A stretch of DNA of 64,000 nucleotides from Candidatus Jidaibacter acanthamoeba (GTDB lineage: Bacteria; Pseudomonadota; Alphaproteobacteria; Rickettsiales; Midichloriaceae): assembly GCF_000815465.1 (NCBI RefSeq), contig NZ_JSWE01000206.1, positions 1 to 64,000 of the forward strand, in the 5' to 3' direction. A program made the position numbers and the translations under genes. This document shows positions 56,249 through 64,000 of the stretch, piece by piece. Under the pieces are notes generated by a model. It did no database searches and was not told where the DNA came from. It saw only the letters and a program-made list of their open reading frames with translations. Within the stretch, counting starts at the first letter, position 1; every line of letters starts with the position of its first letter.

Positions 56249-56647
56249 TTACTGAGTAGGGACTAAATTTGTATATATTACTTTAGTTGAAGAATCAGTA
56301 TCATTACTTTTTTCTTCTTTATTTTTAGTAAGTGAATTGCAGCCTTTAGTTTCAAACAAAGAATTAAGGTAATCAAGTCTGTCTTGTAAAATTAATTTAT
56401 TTTTAAGTGAATCTATTTGAACAACGGGAATACATACGGGAGAGGACATAAACACCTGCGGAAATCTATAGCGTTTGTTTGCATAGTTTACCAAATGCTC
56501 AGCTTCTTTAATGGAGTAAAGAAGGCCGCTGCAATCCTTGTATTCATCAGTTATTTCAACTACCTTCATCTCTTCCATATGAGAAGATTTGCAACTGCAT
56601 CCTGCAAGAAGCAGTAAAACAATAGCGACAACTTTTAGTTTATGCAT
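56249..56647 (-). CDS. Small lipoprotein of unknown function
   Basis: 132 residues with a signal peptide ending in LLAGC (Cys17), so predicted to be lipid-anchored. The mature region has three further cysteines in its middle and the segment LYSIKEAEHLVNYANKRYRF. The C-terminus is a Thr/Ser/Lys-rich tail. I do not recognise a family. It faces the symporter gene tail to tail and is about 90 bases from the SbtA-like gene. Confidence 0.75.
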   Translation of the reverse strand: MHKLKVVAIVLLLLAGCSCKSSHMEEMKVVEITDEYKDCSGLLYSIKEAEHLVNYANKRYRFPQVFMSSPVCIPVVQIDSLKNKLILQDRLDYLNSLFETKGCNSLTKNKEEKSNDTDSSTKVIYTNLVPTQ

Positions 56648-56738
56648 TAAAACTAATTATAAAACAATACTATAATAAGATTATTACAACTCTTGTTTTA
56701 AAAGTCTATTGCTTATTAAGTTATTTATAAATATCCAA

Positions 56739-57737
56739 CTAGCCCAAAAACCTACTTGCAACTGCATAATAGAGCGGTATCCCGATAATGATATTAAAAG
56801 GGAAGGTGATGGCAAGTGAGATCGGTATGTAAAGCGCAGCTTTAGCTTGCGGCAATGCATGGCGCATTACGGCGGGAACCGCAATATATGAAGCACTGGC
56901 ACAAAGCGTCATGAACAGCATACCGGTACCTAAATCAAGGTTTAGCAGCATACTAATACTTAGCCCGATCGCTGCTCCAATGAGCGGCATATAAATTCCG
57001 AATAAAAATAAAGGAATGGTAAATTTACGCAAGTACCCTAATTCTTTTGCCACCGTTAAACCCATATCCAGAAGAAATAAAGATAGCATACCTTGAAAAG
57101 GAGCGACTATAAACCCTTCCATTTTCTCCATTCCGCCTGCACCTCCTTGCCAACCTATAACAAAAGAGCCCAAAAGAAGCACGATAGCGCCATTAGTAAA
57201 AATTTTATGCATCGGATGAGAGGAAGCTGAATTTGTAGTCGTATTCGTATTCGTAAAGCTGGATGGGGCATATCTGTGAGCTATATGTAACCCGGATAAT
57301 ATTGCGGGTGCTTCCATTAACGCCATGATAGCAACAATATAGCCGGCATATTCAATTTGATTTGATTTTAAGAATGCAGAAGCAGTGATAAAGGTAACTA
57401 CGCTAATCGAGCCGTAGTGTGCAGCAATCGCAGCAGAGGTAGGAATATCTATTTTTGTGGTAATCTGCAATAATATGTGGCCGATATAAGGTTGGATAAA
57501 GCCGAGTATTAAGCTCAAAGATATCAAAATCCACATATTATTATCCACTGAATCCGCTTCGGCAATAGTCACGCCGCCTTTAAAGCCTATAGAAAGCATA
57601 AGGTATATAGTTAAATAATTACCGATGCTTTCAGGTATTGAAAGATCGGATCTTATTACCCCGGCTACAATTCCTAAAATAAAAAACATTAATGGTATTG
57701 ATAAAAGGTTAGAAGATATGGTTTCAATAAAAATCAT
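56739..57737 (-). CDS. SbtA-like sodium-dependent bicarbonate transporter
   Basis: Ten-segment membrane protein of the SbtA (DUF897) family, whose cyanobacterial members import bicarbonate with sodium. It shows FFILGIVAGVIRSDLSIPES, YLMLSIGFKGGVTIAEADS, LMEAPAILSGL and the C-terminal LCASASYIAVPAVMRHALPQ. Length 332 is normal. No PII-like SbtB gene lies next to it. The real substrate in a rickettsial context is unknown. Confidence 0.88.
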   Translation of the reverse strand: MIFIETISSNLLSIPLMFFILGIVAGVIRSDLSIPESIGNYLTIYLMLSIGFKGGVTIAEADSVDNNMWILISLSLILGFIQPYIGHILLQITTKIDIPTSAAIAAHYGSISVVTFITASAFLKSNQIEYAGYIVAIMALMEAPAILSGLHIAHRYAPSSFTNTNTTTNSASSHPMHKIFTNGAIVLLLGSFVIGWQGGAGGMEKMEGFIVAPFQGMLSLFLLDMGLTVAKELGYLRKFTIPLFLFGIYMPLIGAAIGLSISMLLNLDLGTGMLFMTLCASASYIAVPAVMRHALPQAKAALYIPISLAITFPFNIIIGIPLYYAVASRFLG

Positions 57738-57750
57738 AACGCATTGTTTC

Positions 57751-57918
57751 CTAAAATTTTTTACTAAATAAGTTTGCTTCAGTATTAATTTGCTTCTGCT
57801 TTGTTATTCTTAAAGCCTGAAGCATAAATAAAGGAATAAAAAAGAAAAGTCCATAAGACAGAGCTTTATTACTTTGAATTAATAAGTGAATAAATACTAG
57901 CTACTCGGCTATATACAT
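57751..57918 (-). pseudogene. Possible membrane-protein gene remnant
   Basis: From an ATG at 57918 preceded by AGGAGA the frame reads MYIAE, hits TAG (57901-57903), then continues in frame for 49 residues including YGLFFFIPLFMLQALRITK and a charged tail. It looks like the last helix and tail of a transporter with a nonsense mutation, but the family cannot be named and chance is possible. Confidence 0.3.
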
Positions 57919-57922
57919 TCTC

Positions 57923-58006
57923 CTATGCAGCTTTATCCAACTTATATAACCAATTTTTTATAAAATTATTACCGGGTATGATAATCGGAATAAAAATAAT
58001 TTCCAT
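57923..58006 (-). other. Possible small frame or remnant, 27 residues
   Basis: An ATG at 58006 opens a frame reading MEIIFIPIIIPGNNFIKNWL that ends at a TAG at 57923-57925. It lies just upstream of the remnant at 57751 and may be another piece of the same decayed gene. Confidence 0.25.
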
Positions 58007-58040
58007 TTACTCACTCTTCATTATTATTCTTTATGCTATT

Positions 58041-59123
58041 TTAAGTGGCGGATTTCCTTAATTTTATACTTTCTGATTTTAATTGCCCGCATGCAGCTAA
58101 AATATCCTGTCCTCTCGGTCTTCTTATGGGGGACATATAACCTGCGTCTTCAACAATTCGGGCAAATTCTTGAATTGTCCTATTATCAGAACATTGATAT
58201 TCCGTACCCGGCCACTTATTAAACGGAATTATGTTAATTTTCGCCGGAATCCCTTCAATTAAACGTACCAATTCTTTTGCATCTTGTTTACTATCGTTTA
58301 CTCCTTTAAGCATGACATATTCAAATGTTACTTTCCTGAAACTGTTTTGAGTGGGCGCATATTTTCTACAAGCATTAAGTAAATCTTTTATAGGATACTT
58401 TTTATTGATAGGAACCAATGTATTTCTCAAATCATCTCTCACCGCATGTAAGGAAATTGCAAGGTTAACCCCAAGCTCGTCACCACATTTTTCAATTAGG
58501 GGAATAATTCCCGAAGTGGAAAGGGTGATTTTTCTTTTTGATATTCCAAGTCCGTCAGGATCCATAACGATCTTTAGTGCTTTTGCCACATTATCATAAT
58601 TAAGTAACGGTTCACCCATTCCCATCATAACAATATTGGTAAGTTTTCTGTTTTCTTCTTTAAAATTCCAATCTGATAAAGAATCCTTAGCATGTAGAAC
58701 CTGCGCAACAATTTCTCCTGCGGTTAAGTTTCTAACTAAATTTTGCGTTCCCGTATGGCAAAAGCTGCAATTTAATGTACATCCGACTTGTGAGGAAACA
58801 CATAAAGTACCTCTGGTTTTTTCAGGAATAAAAACAGCTTCTATTTCATTAGTATCAGAAAATTTTAATAACCACTTTCTGGTTTCATCAAAAGAAATCA
58901 GTTCTTTAGAAACTTGTACCCGCTCTAAAGTGTATGACTCGGCAAGCTTCTCTCTTAAAGAAGCGGGGAGATTAGTCATATGATTAAAATCGGCAATACC
59001 TATGCGGTATATCCATTGCCAAATTTGCTTTGCACGAAAAGAAGACTCGCCAAGCTCTTTAATTGCTGCGGCGAGCTCTACTTTATCCAAACCGATTAAG
59101 TTTTTTTTTATATTTTCTGACAT
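58041..59123 (-). CDS. rlmN: Dual-specificity 23S rRNA/tRNA adenine-C2 methyltransferase
   Basis: Radical-SAM enzyme that methylates A2503 of 23S rRNA and A37 of some tRNAs. The cluster motif is [11 protein letters not shown], and other family motifs are [28 protein letters not shown] and a C-terminal conserved Cys in ILAACGQL. The length of 360 is typical. It lies 12 bases after hpf on the same strand. Confidence 0.96.
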   Translation of the reverse strand: MSENIKKNLIGLDKVELAAAIKELGESSFRAKQIWQWIYRIGIADFNHMTNLPASLREKLAESYTLERVQVSKELISFDETRKWLLKFSDTNEIEAVFIPEKTRGTLCVSSQVGCTLNCSFCHTGTQNLVRNLTAGEIVAQVLHAKDSLSDWNFKEENRKLTNIVMMGMGEPLLNYDNVAKALKIVMDPDGLGISKRKITLSTSGIIPLIEKCGDELGVNLAISLHAVRDDLRNTLVPINKKYPIKDLLNACRKYAPTQNSFRKVTFEYVMLKGVNDSKQDAKELVRLIEGIPAKINIIPFNKWPGTEYQCSDNRTIQEFARIVEDAGYMSPIRRPRGQDILAACGQLKSESIKLRKSAT

Positions 59124-59135
59124 TTATAATAATTC

Positions 59136-59726
59136 TTAAGCTGAAACGTTAGTATCTACCCAGGAAATGTTCCCGTCGCTGCGATAGTATACCAGATTTA
59201 GCTTATTGGTTCCACTATTAATAAATAATAGAGCGGGAAGATTCATCAAGTCCATTCTCATAACTGCATCGCTCACACTTAAGCTTTGTATGCTGGTTGC
59301 TTTTTCAGCTATTATAACGGGAGCCTCGGAAGTTTCTTCGACCTCATCTTCCTCAGTAGAAGGAGAGATTATGTATTTAGTTGCTGCGAATTCCTTCTCA
59401 GGCCTTATATTATGGTGGTTCTTAATCTTTCTTTTATAGCGGCGCAGTTGTTTTTCCATTCTTCTTACTGCATCGTCAAAGCTTTGATAAGCGTCTGCTT
59501 CTAAGCCTTCGCCTTTAATTAATATTTTATTTCCTGTGCCTTCATTGACAATAATATCAGTCTTAAATAAATGATTTTTAAAGTGATGCCCTTCTTTTGC
59601 AATTGCAACATGAGCGCTTATTGCCGAATCAAAATATTTAGTTACATTCTCGGTAATACTTTTTTCTATATATTCCCGTAGAGAATCACCGATATCTAAA
59701 TGTTTTCCTATAATTGATACTTGCAT
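59136..59726 (-). CDS. hpf: Ribosome hibernation promoting factor, long form
   Basis: Binds and dimerises idle ribosomes. The N-terminal domain has QVSIIGKHLDIGDSLREYIE and DAYQSFDDAVRRMEKQLRRY. The C-terminal dimerisation domain has SVSDAVMRMDLMNLPALLFI. I use the ATG at 59726, preceded by AAGGGT, giving 196 residues and the family's usual N-terminus; an ATG nine codons upstream (59753) is less likely. The next gene, rlmN, follows after 12 bases. Confidence 0.93.
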   Translation of the reverse strand: MQVSIIGKHLDIGDSLREYIEKSITENVTKYFDSAISAHVAIAKEGHHFKNHLFKTDIIVNEGTGNKILIKGEGLEADAYQSFDDAVRRMEKQLRRYKRKIKNHHNIRPEKEFAATKYIISPSTEEDEVEETSEAPVIIAEKATSIQSLSVSDAVMRMDLMNLPALLFINSGTNKLNLVYYRSDGNISWVDTNVSA

Positions 59727-59814
59727 AAACAAACCCTTATTAAAAGTTAACATTCATTTTATAAATATAACTTTAATTTTAAAATGGCCAGCGTAAATTT
59801 CTATTTTATTTAGA

Positions 59815-60357
59815 TTAAACGGTAAATAATTTTATATAGTCACTTTGCTTACTTTCAATCCTTAATGACCGGTATAAATGAATCTGATTCGATTGAAACT
59901 TTTTATTATTGATTGTCTTATAAGTAGTTAAAAGGTTGTTAAGTTCAATTTTATTAAATTTTGCTTTTGTGCGTGCAACTGTGATATGGGGTTTAAACGG
60001 TCTTTTATCAATATCAATCAAAGCATGCCGGAAGAGTATTTTATCAAGCTCATATTTAACTATATTTAAGTATGGATTTAACTCTACTTCCACCACAACT
60101 ATATTAGGGCTCCAAAACACTGCTTTATTAAGGATAATATCAGAGTGAGTAAACCTCATAAGGTTTAAGGCTTCTTTTATAAGGATAATTTCCCGTTCAT
60201 CCGATTTGCCTAAGAACTTAAGGGTAATATGCAAATTCGATGGTTTAACATACTTTATATTTTTTAAGTCATTATCATATAAGTCGGTAATTAAGTCAGT
60301 AATATGCTCAGGAATGGCTATTCCGATAAAAGCATTGCCGATTATTGGTACTGACAT
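59815..60357 (-). CDS. thpR: RNA 2',3'-cyclic phosphodiesterase (2H family)
   Basis: 2H phosphoesterase with the two catalytic HxT motifs, HITLKFLG and HITVARTK, about 80 residues apart. It acts on 2',3'-cyclic ends of RNA. Length 180 matches ThpR. It is followed by an 88-base gap to hpf and is probably its own transcript. A nested inverted repeat lies upstream at 60414. Confidence 0.92.
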   Translation of the reverse strand: MSVPIIGNAFIGIAIPEHITDLITDLYDNDLKNIKYVKPSNLHITLKFLGKSDEREIILIKEALNLMRFTHSDIILNKAVFWSPNIVVVEVELNPYLNIVKYELDKILFRHALIDIDKRPFKPHITVARTKAKFNKIELNNLLTTYKTINNKKFQSNQIHLYRSLRIESKQSDYIKLFTV

Positions 60358-60413
60358 AACATTGTTGTTTTTATTACACTATAGTAAAATATATTAAAAT
60401 AAGTTGAATTACG

Positions 60414-60475
60414 GTGCAAGGAAGAAGGCGCCCTTGCTTTGTTTTTACATAGGAAGCCGGGCTATTGCACTTTTA
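60414..60475 (+). other. Nested inverted repeats, unknown role
   Basis: An outer stem GTGCAA (60414-60419) with TTGCAC (60465-60470) is followed by TTTT. Within it GCAAGG (60416-60421) pairs alternatively with CCTTGC, followed by TTTGTTTTT. Both read as terminator-like on the plus strand, where no gene lies upstream, so it could be an orphan small RNA or a processing signal. Confidence 0.35.
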
Positions 60476-60525
60476 TAAATAACTCTTAATTCATTATCAA
60501 TAGATTTCTTATGCTTTCTATCCGG

Positions 60526-61173
60526 TTAGAGTGAAGTTAAAACCAACAGCTCCTCAGCTCTTCTTTTCATCATACTCGGCGCGTCAGCGCTTGTGATAAC
60601 CGTGTTTAACATTTCCTTTGCTTTTTCCTTCTCTCCTAGTGAAAGATAAAGAACAGCTTGTTGTTCAATTGCAGAAGCTTTAAATATTGAATTATTTTTA
60701 ATATAATTTTCATACTCCTCAATTCCTTGACGTGCATCAAGCTCTTTGGCGTTTAAACGCATTGAGATTTGCATTAATTGAGCAAACTCCCGAAAGAGAG
60801 GATCAAAATCCGTATTATCACCAATCATTTTATAAACTTGCCCTGCTTTGGTAAATTGCTGCTTTATAGATAAAAACGATGCATAGTTTAATCCGGCAAG
60901 CGCAGAATAAGAGATATCACCGGTTGCAAGCCTTTCCATAATATCGGCACCTTTTTGGAAATCTTTGGATTGCATCCTATACATTCCCATTAGGTACTCG
61001 CCTCCTAACGCATATATTTTATTTTCTTTAAAAGTTTTCCATCCGTAGTAACTGATACTACCGATCAAAAAAGCTACTATTAACATTATAAATACTTTGG
61101 CATATTTGAAGAAAAGACGCTCAACTCTTTCTTCTTTTATGTCTTGTATAGCTTCATCTAAAATATCAACCAT
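60526..61173 (-). CDS. YfgM-like TPR membrane protein
   Basis: A cytoplasmic N-terminus, one membrane helix (about 25-45, VFIMLIVAFLIGSISYYGW) and a periplasmic TPR-type helical domain (MERLATGDISYSALAGLNYA, SLGEKEKAKEMLNTVITSA). This is the arrangement of the ancillary SecYEG and chaperone factor YfgM. Length 215 is typical. It is monocistronic in this window. The role in secretion is family-based inference. Confidence 0.85.
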   Translation of the reverse strand: MVDILDEAIQDIKEERVERLFFKYAKVFIMLIVAFLIGSISYYGWKTFKENKIYALGGEYLMGMYRMQSKDFQKGADIMERLATGDISYSALAGLNYASFLSIKQQFTKAGQVYKMIGDNTDFDPLFREFAQLMQISMRLNAKELDARQGIEEYENYIKNNSIFKASAIEQQAVLYLSLGEKEKAKEMLNTVITSADAPSMMKRRAEELLVLTSL

Positions 61174-61341
61174 TTATCTATTCCCTTATAGTACCGCAAA
61201 TAACTTTAGAGCAGTTTTTAGCATATTTGTAAAGAGTTTTTGCAATCAACTTTATTTATTGATATGCTGCCCTTAAATTTATAGATTTTTTTAGATAAAC
61301 AAGTATACTGACCTCAGTTACAAAAGGGCTGGTTTTTTATA

Positions 61342-61944
61342 ATGATGTATGAAATTTTTCTGCAGTTGGTTGATCTTGTTAAAACCTTTGGATATTTAGG
61401 TATATTCATTATGACATTTATCGAGAGTACTTTTGCTCCGATCCCAAGTGAAGTAACTCTTATACCTGCGGGTTTTTTAGTCTCGCAAGGTGAAATGAAC
61501 TTTTTTATAGTATTGTTCGCAAGTATACTCGGAACCATCGGAGGATCTTTATTTAATTATTGGATTGCTTCTCACTTCGGAAGAAGGCTTTTACTTAAAT
61601 TCGGCAAGTATTTTTTTATTAATGAAGATAAACTTAAGTCTATCGAATTCTTCTTTGAAAGGCATGGGGCTATTTCAACCTTCAGCGGTAGGCTCCTTCC
61701 CGGCATCAAGCACTTTATCTCCTTTCCGGCAGGTCTTGGTCGGATGAATTTAAGGGTTTTTACTATTTATACATTAGCAGGCGGCTTTATTTGGAATTCC
61801 ACATTACTTACATTAGGTTATTTAATTGGTGAAAACAAAGCCTTACTGAAACAATATATTAAGCAGATAAATATTGTTATCATTATAACTTTAACTTTAA
61901 TAGCTTTGCTCTACTATTTTAAAAATAAGAAAAAAACTTCTTAA
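61342..61944 (+). CDS. DedA-family membrane protein
   Basis: Inner-membrane protein of the DedA/VTT superfamily, members of which flip undecaprenyl phosphate or phospholipids. It shows FIESTFAPIPSEVTLIPAGF, the FxGRLLPGIKHFISFPAG motif with its conserved Arg and Pro residues, and about five membrane segments. At 200 residues the length is typical. The start could be either of two adjacent ATG codons at 61342 and 61345. Confidence 0.92.
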   Translation: MMYEIFLQLVDLVKTFGYLGIFIMTFIESTFAPIPSEVTLIPAGFLVSQGEMNFFIVLFASILGTIGGSLFNYWIASHFGRRLLLKFGKYFFINEDKLKSIEFFFERHGAISTFSGRLLPGIKHFISFPAGLGRMNLRVFTIYTLAGGFIWNSTLLTLGYLIGENKALLKQYIKQINIVIIITLTLIALLYYFKNKKKTS

Positions 61945-62037
61945 GATAACTTATTCATGATATGTTGTTAGGTAGGTATTGTTTTAAATACATTAAGCAA
62001 TATATTAAATTTAATATAACTATAACAGATACTAATT

Positions 62038-62913
62038 ATGACACGAAAGAATGCATTTGGCATATACTGGATGATATTTCACGGTATTACCCTCACCTTA
62101 ATGTTTGCTTTAGGTAAAACGCTTAATCAAAAAATGGATGTAATGCAAATGATATTTACCTATCATCTTATTGCATTATTAATTACTTTTTTTTACACAT
62201 TTACCACAGGATTTGAAAAGATTAAGACCTCTAGAATCAAAATACATTTTTTGAGGGGTAGCCTTAATGTATGCGGGTACATAACCTACTTTTACGGTTT
62301 GAAATTTACTACACTTGATAGCGCAACCTCTATCACTTACTTAATTCCTATTTTTCTTTCATATCTAGGCACAATATTTTTTAATGAAAAACTTAATAGA
62401 GAAAGAATCATCACTCTCATACTCGGCTTAACCGGTGTTTTGGTTATATTAAGACCGGGAGCACCGACTTTTGAGATAACAAGTTTATGGGTGTTTGTCA
62501 GTGTTATATTATGGTCGGCATCCGACCTTTTAACTAAAAACCTTGGAAGAACGGAAAATGCACTTAGCCAAGTATTTTATAATACTCTTTTCGGCAGTCT
62601 TTTAAGCGTGCCGTTTGCTGCATACGGTTGGCAAAATGTAATTGTTATTGATGATTTTTTTATTATCACCTTAATAAGCTTACTTTCTTTAGCAGCTACC
62701 ACAAGTATATTCAGATCATTTCAAAATGCGGAGTTTTCCATTGTTATGCCGTTTGACTATTTAAGACTCCCCTTAAGTACTGTGCTCGGCTATCTTATGT
62801 TCGGTGAGATAATGGAGATTAATACTATTATCGGCTCGACTATAATTGTCTTTGCAAGCCTATATCTTATTTATTCTGAACGTAAGAAACCCGTATATAC
62901 TATAACTCATTAA
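62038..62913 (+). CDS. EamA-type drug/metabolite transporter
   Basis: Ten membrane segments in two EamA halves. The first half ends FGIYWMIFHGITLTLMFALG onward to YLIPIFLSYLGTIFFNEKLN; the second ends with FDYLRLPLSTVLGYLMFGEI. The length is 291. This family includes S-adenosylmethionine and amino acid carriers in Rickettsia, so import of a host metabolite is plausible. The substrate is not shown by the sequence. Confidence 0.88.
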   Translation: MTRKNAFGIYWMIFHGITLTLMFALGKTLNQKMDVMQMIFTYHLIALLITFFYTFTTGFEKIKTSRIKIHFLRGSLNVCGYITYFYGLKFTTLDSATSITYLIPIFLSYLGTIFFNEKLNRERIITLILGLTGVLVILRPGAPTFEITSLWVFVSVILWSASDLLTKNLGRTENALSQVFYNTLFGSLLSVPFAAYGWQNVIVIDDFFIITLISLLSLAATTSIFRSFQNAEFSIVMPFDYLRLPLSTVLGYLMFGEIMEINTIIGSTIIVFASLYLIYSERKKPVYTITH

Positions 62914-63087
62914 TATTACATTTATTTTATATAATTCATTATAATACTATTGCACAATTATTTAAATTTAAGTATGTTCTTAATAAAATATAGGATTTTA
63001 TAATAAACTTTAATATATCACTTATAAATCTTGGTATTTTAACCATTTAATGCTTATTATAATTTTAATATTAGTGGATTTTCTACC

Positions 63088-64000
63088 ATGGAGTATTTAG
63101 CAAGATACTTTGATATTGATAAAGCAATAATACTAATTTTCTTAGTATTCACTCTAATAATCGGCATAATTGCCGGCAGAAAAACAAAAGATACAAATGA
63201 TTATGCAATCGCCAATAAGTCATACGGCTCTCCTATACTTTTCCTCACCCTAACCGTGAGTTTGATCGGAGGAGGTTCTACGATAGGTGAAGCAGCCCAA
63301 TTTTATAATGACGGCTTGGTATATCTGATCGCTTCAATCGGCACCCCTGTTTCAATATTACTTACTGCTTTATATATAACCCCAAAATTTGATCGTAGGT
63401 TTAACGGCAGAATCTCGGTTGCTGATATGATTGAATATTTTTACGGTTACACTCCAAGCAGATTTGCCGGAGTAATAGGATATTTTGTATGTTTAGGAAT
63501 CTTAAGCATTCAATGCACCGTAATGGGATACCTAACTTTTATTTTTTTAGAAATAAGTTATTCGGCAAGCGTTTGTTTATCGGTAGGATTATTAATATTA
63601 TATTCAACTTTCGGAGGAATTCGAGCAATAACCATTACTAATATATTTCAATTTGCAATGTTAATTGTAATGGTACCGCTGATTGCAAGTATATCAGTGA
63701 CGGAAGCGGGCGGTTTAAACAGTATATTTAGTAATTTTAAAACTAACTCTCACATGCAAATTTTAAACCATCCGAAATTTTTTGATTATTTAGCATTATT
63801 TTTATTTTGGTCATTACCCTTCTCTGCCTTTTTCCCTCCCCAAATCCAGCGATATTTAATGGTAAGAAACCACAAACAAGCAACCAGAATAACCTTTTTA
63901 TATTTATTTTTAAAAATTGCGGTTATTTTTATAGTGTTAAGCATAGCTTTTTCTGCCGTAAAACTATTTCCCGATGTAGAGCCTAAAGCAATTATACCTA
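63088..64000 (+). CDS. Sodium:solute symporter (SSS family), 3' end beyond the window
   Basis: The frame opens at the ATG at 63088 and is still open at the last base, so the 3' part is missing. The visible 300 residues have about nine membrane segments and typical SSS sequence: GRKTKDTNDYAIANKSYGSP, SLIGGGSTIGEAAQFYNDGL, FYGYTPSRFAGVIGYF, STFGGIRAITITNIFQF. This is a PutP/PanF-like Na+ symporter. In some alphaproteobacteria such domains are fused to a histidine kinase, which cannot be judged here. Confidence 0.88.
   Translation, partial: MEYLARYFDIDKAIILIFLVFTLIIGIIAGRKTKDTNDYAIANKSYGSPILFLTLTVSLIGGGSTIGEAAQFYNDGLVYLIASIGTPVSILLTALYITPKFDRRFNGRISVADMIEYFYGYTPSRFAGVIGYFVCLGILSIQCTVMGYLTFIFLEISYSASVCLSVGLLILYSTFGGIRAITITNIFQFAMLIVMVPLIASISVTEAGGLNSIFSNFKTNSHMQILNHPKFFDYLALFLFWSLPFSAFFPPQIQRYLMVRNHKQATRITFLYLFLKIAVIFIVLSIAFSAVKLFPDVEPKAIIP

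Noticed and set aside
1-64000. CRISPR arrays, insertion sequences, prophage genes, rRNA
   Set aside because: Looked for direct repeats with spacers, transposase or integrase motifs and rRNA segments by eye; none could be supported.

Overview
The window is AT-rich and densely coded. It looks like a chromosome segment from an intracellular alphaproteobacterium of the order Rickettsiales, most like the Midichloriaceae branch. Three things point there: an rvh-type type IV secretion operon (virB8-virB9-virB10-virB11-virD4), mitochondrial-style complex I accessory genes (NDUFA9-like and NDUFA12), and several predicted host-interaction proteins. Flagellar genes (flgF, flgG, flgA, flgH) and Kdo/lipid A functions (kdsB, a PagL-like deacylase) suggest a lineage that kept a flagellum and LPS, unlike most Rickettsia and Anaplasmataceae. 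The taxonomic placement is inference from gene content; no marker gene was searched.

Layout. 1-980: 3' part of a repeat-containing protein of unknown function. 1.1-5.0 kb (minus): dnaG-rpoD. 5.2-8.2 kb (minus): flagellar rod and L-ring operon. 8.3-17.7 kb (minus): xseA, valS, a periplasmic cyclophilin, an exported unknown, ispG, a CNNM/HlyC-type membrane protein, trhO, ppa. 18.0-21.9 kb (plus): ABC exporter, HAD phosphatase and a 466-residue unknown. 22.1-24.6 kb (minus): MazG-like protein, HU, a Cys-rich lipoprotein and PagL. 24.8-27.2 kb (plus): cydAB. 27.2-27.8 kb: wreckage of a WHH-nuclease toxin and a SUKH immunity gene. 27.9-34.2 kb (minus): virD4-B11-B10-B9-B8 and sodB. 34.4-36.8 kb (plus): NDUFA9-like, NDUFA12, mlaD and DUF2155. 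36.9-37.7 kb: ankyrin protein with eukaryote-like tail motifs. 37.7-40.8 kb (minus): gshA, rsmE, dacF-like. 41.2-43.2 kb (plus): two unknown proteins behind near-identical promoters, then an outer-membrane barrel. 43.4-45.8 kb (plus): phoH-ybeY-corC. 45.9-49.1 kb (minus): DUF1653 and uvrA. 49.4-56.2 kb (plus): coiled-coil unknown, greA, tRNA-Arg, retropepsin-like protein, TPR protein, kdsB, dicarboxylate symporter. 56.2-61.2 kb (minus): lipoprotein, SbtA-like transporter, gene debris, rlmN, hpf, thpR, YfgM-like protein. 61.3-64.0 kb (plus): DedA, EamA transporter, and a sodium:solute symporter cut by the window end.

How the parts fit. Most genes are housekeeping: replication, transcription, tRNA and rRNA modification, respiration, isoprenoids, glutathione, and envelope lipid transport. 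The accessory layer is what an intracellular symbiont would use on its host: a T4SS core, candidate effectors (the ankyrin protein with NLS-like and SUMO-interaction-like motifs, a coiled-coil protein with a basic KEN-containing tail, the 466-residue protein, and the pair with matching promoters), a surface barrel, and uptake systems for host metabolites. The two most interesting leads are the ankyrin protein's tail and the promoter-matched pair at 41.1-42.5 kb. The clearest evolutionary story is the double-broken toxin/immunity locus beside the T4SS. No CRISPR array, insertion sequence or prophage was seen.
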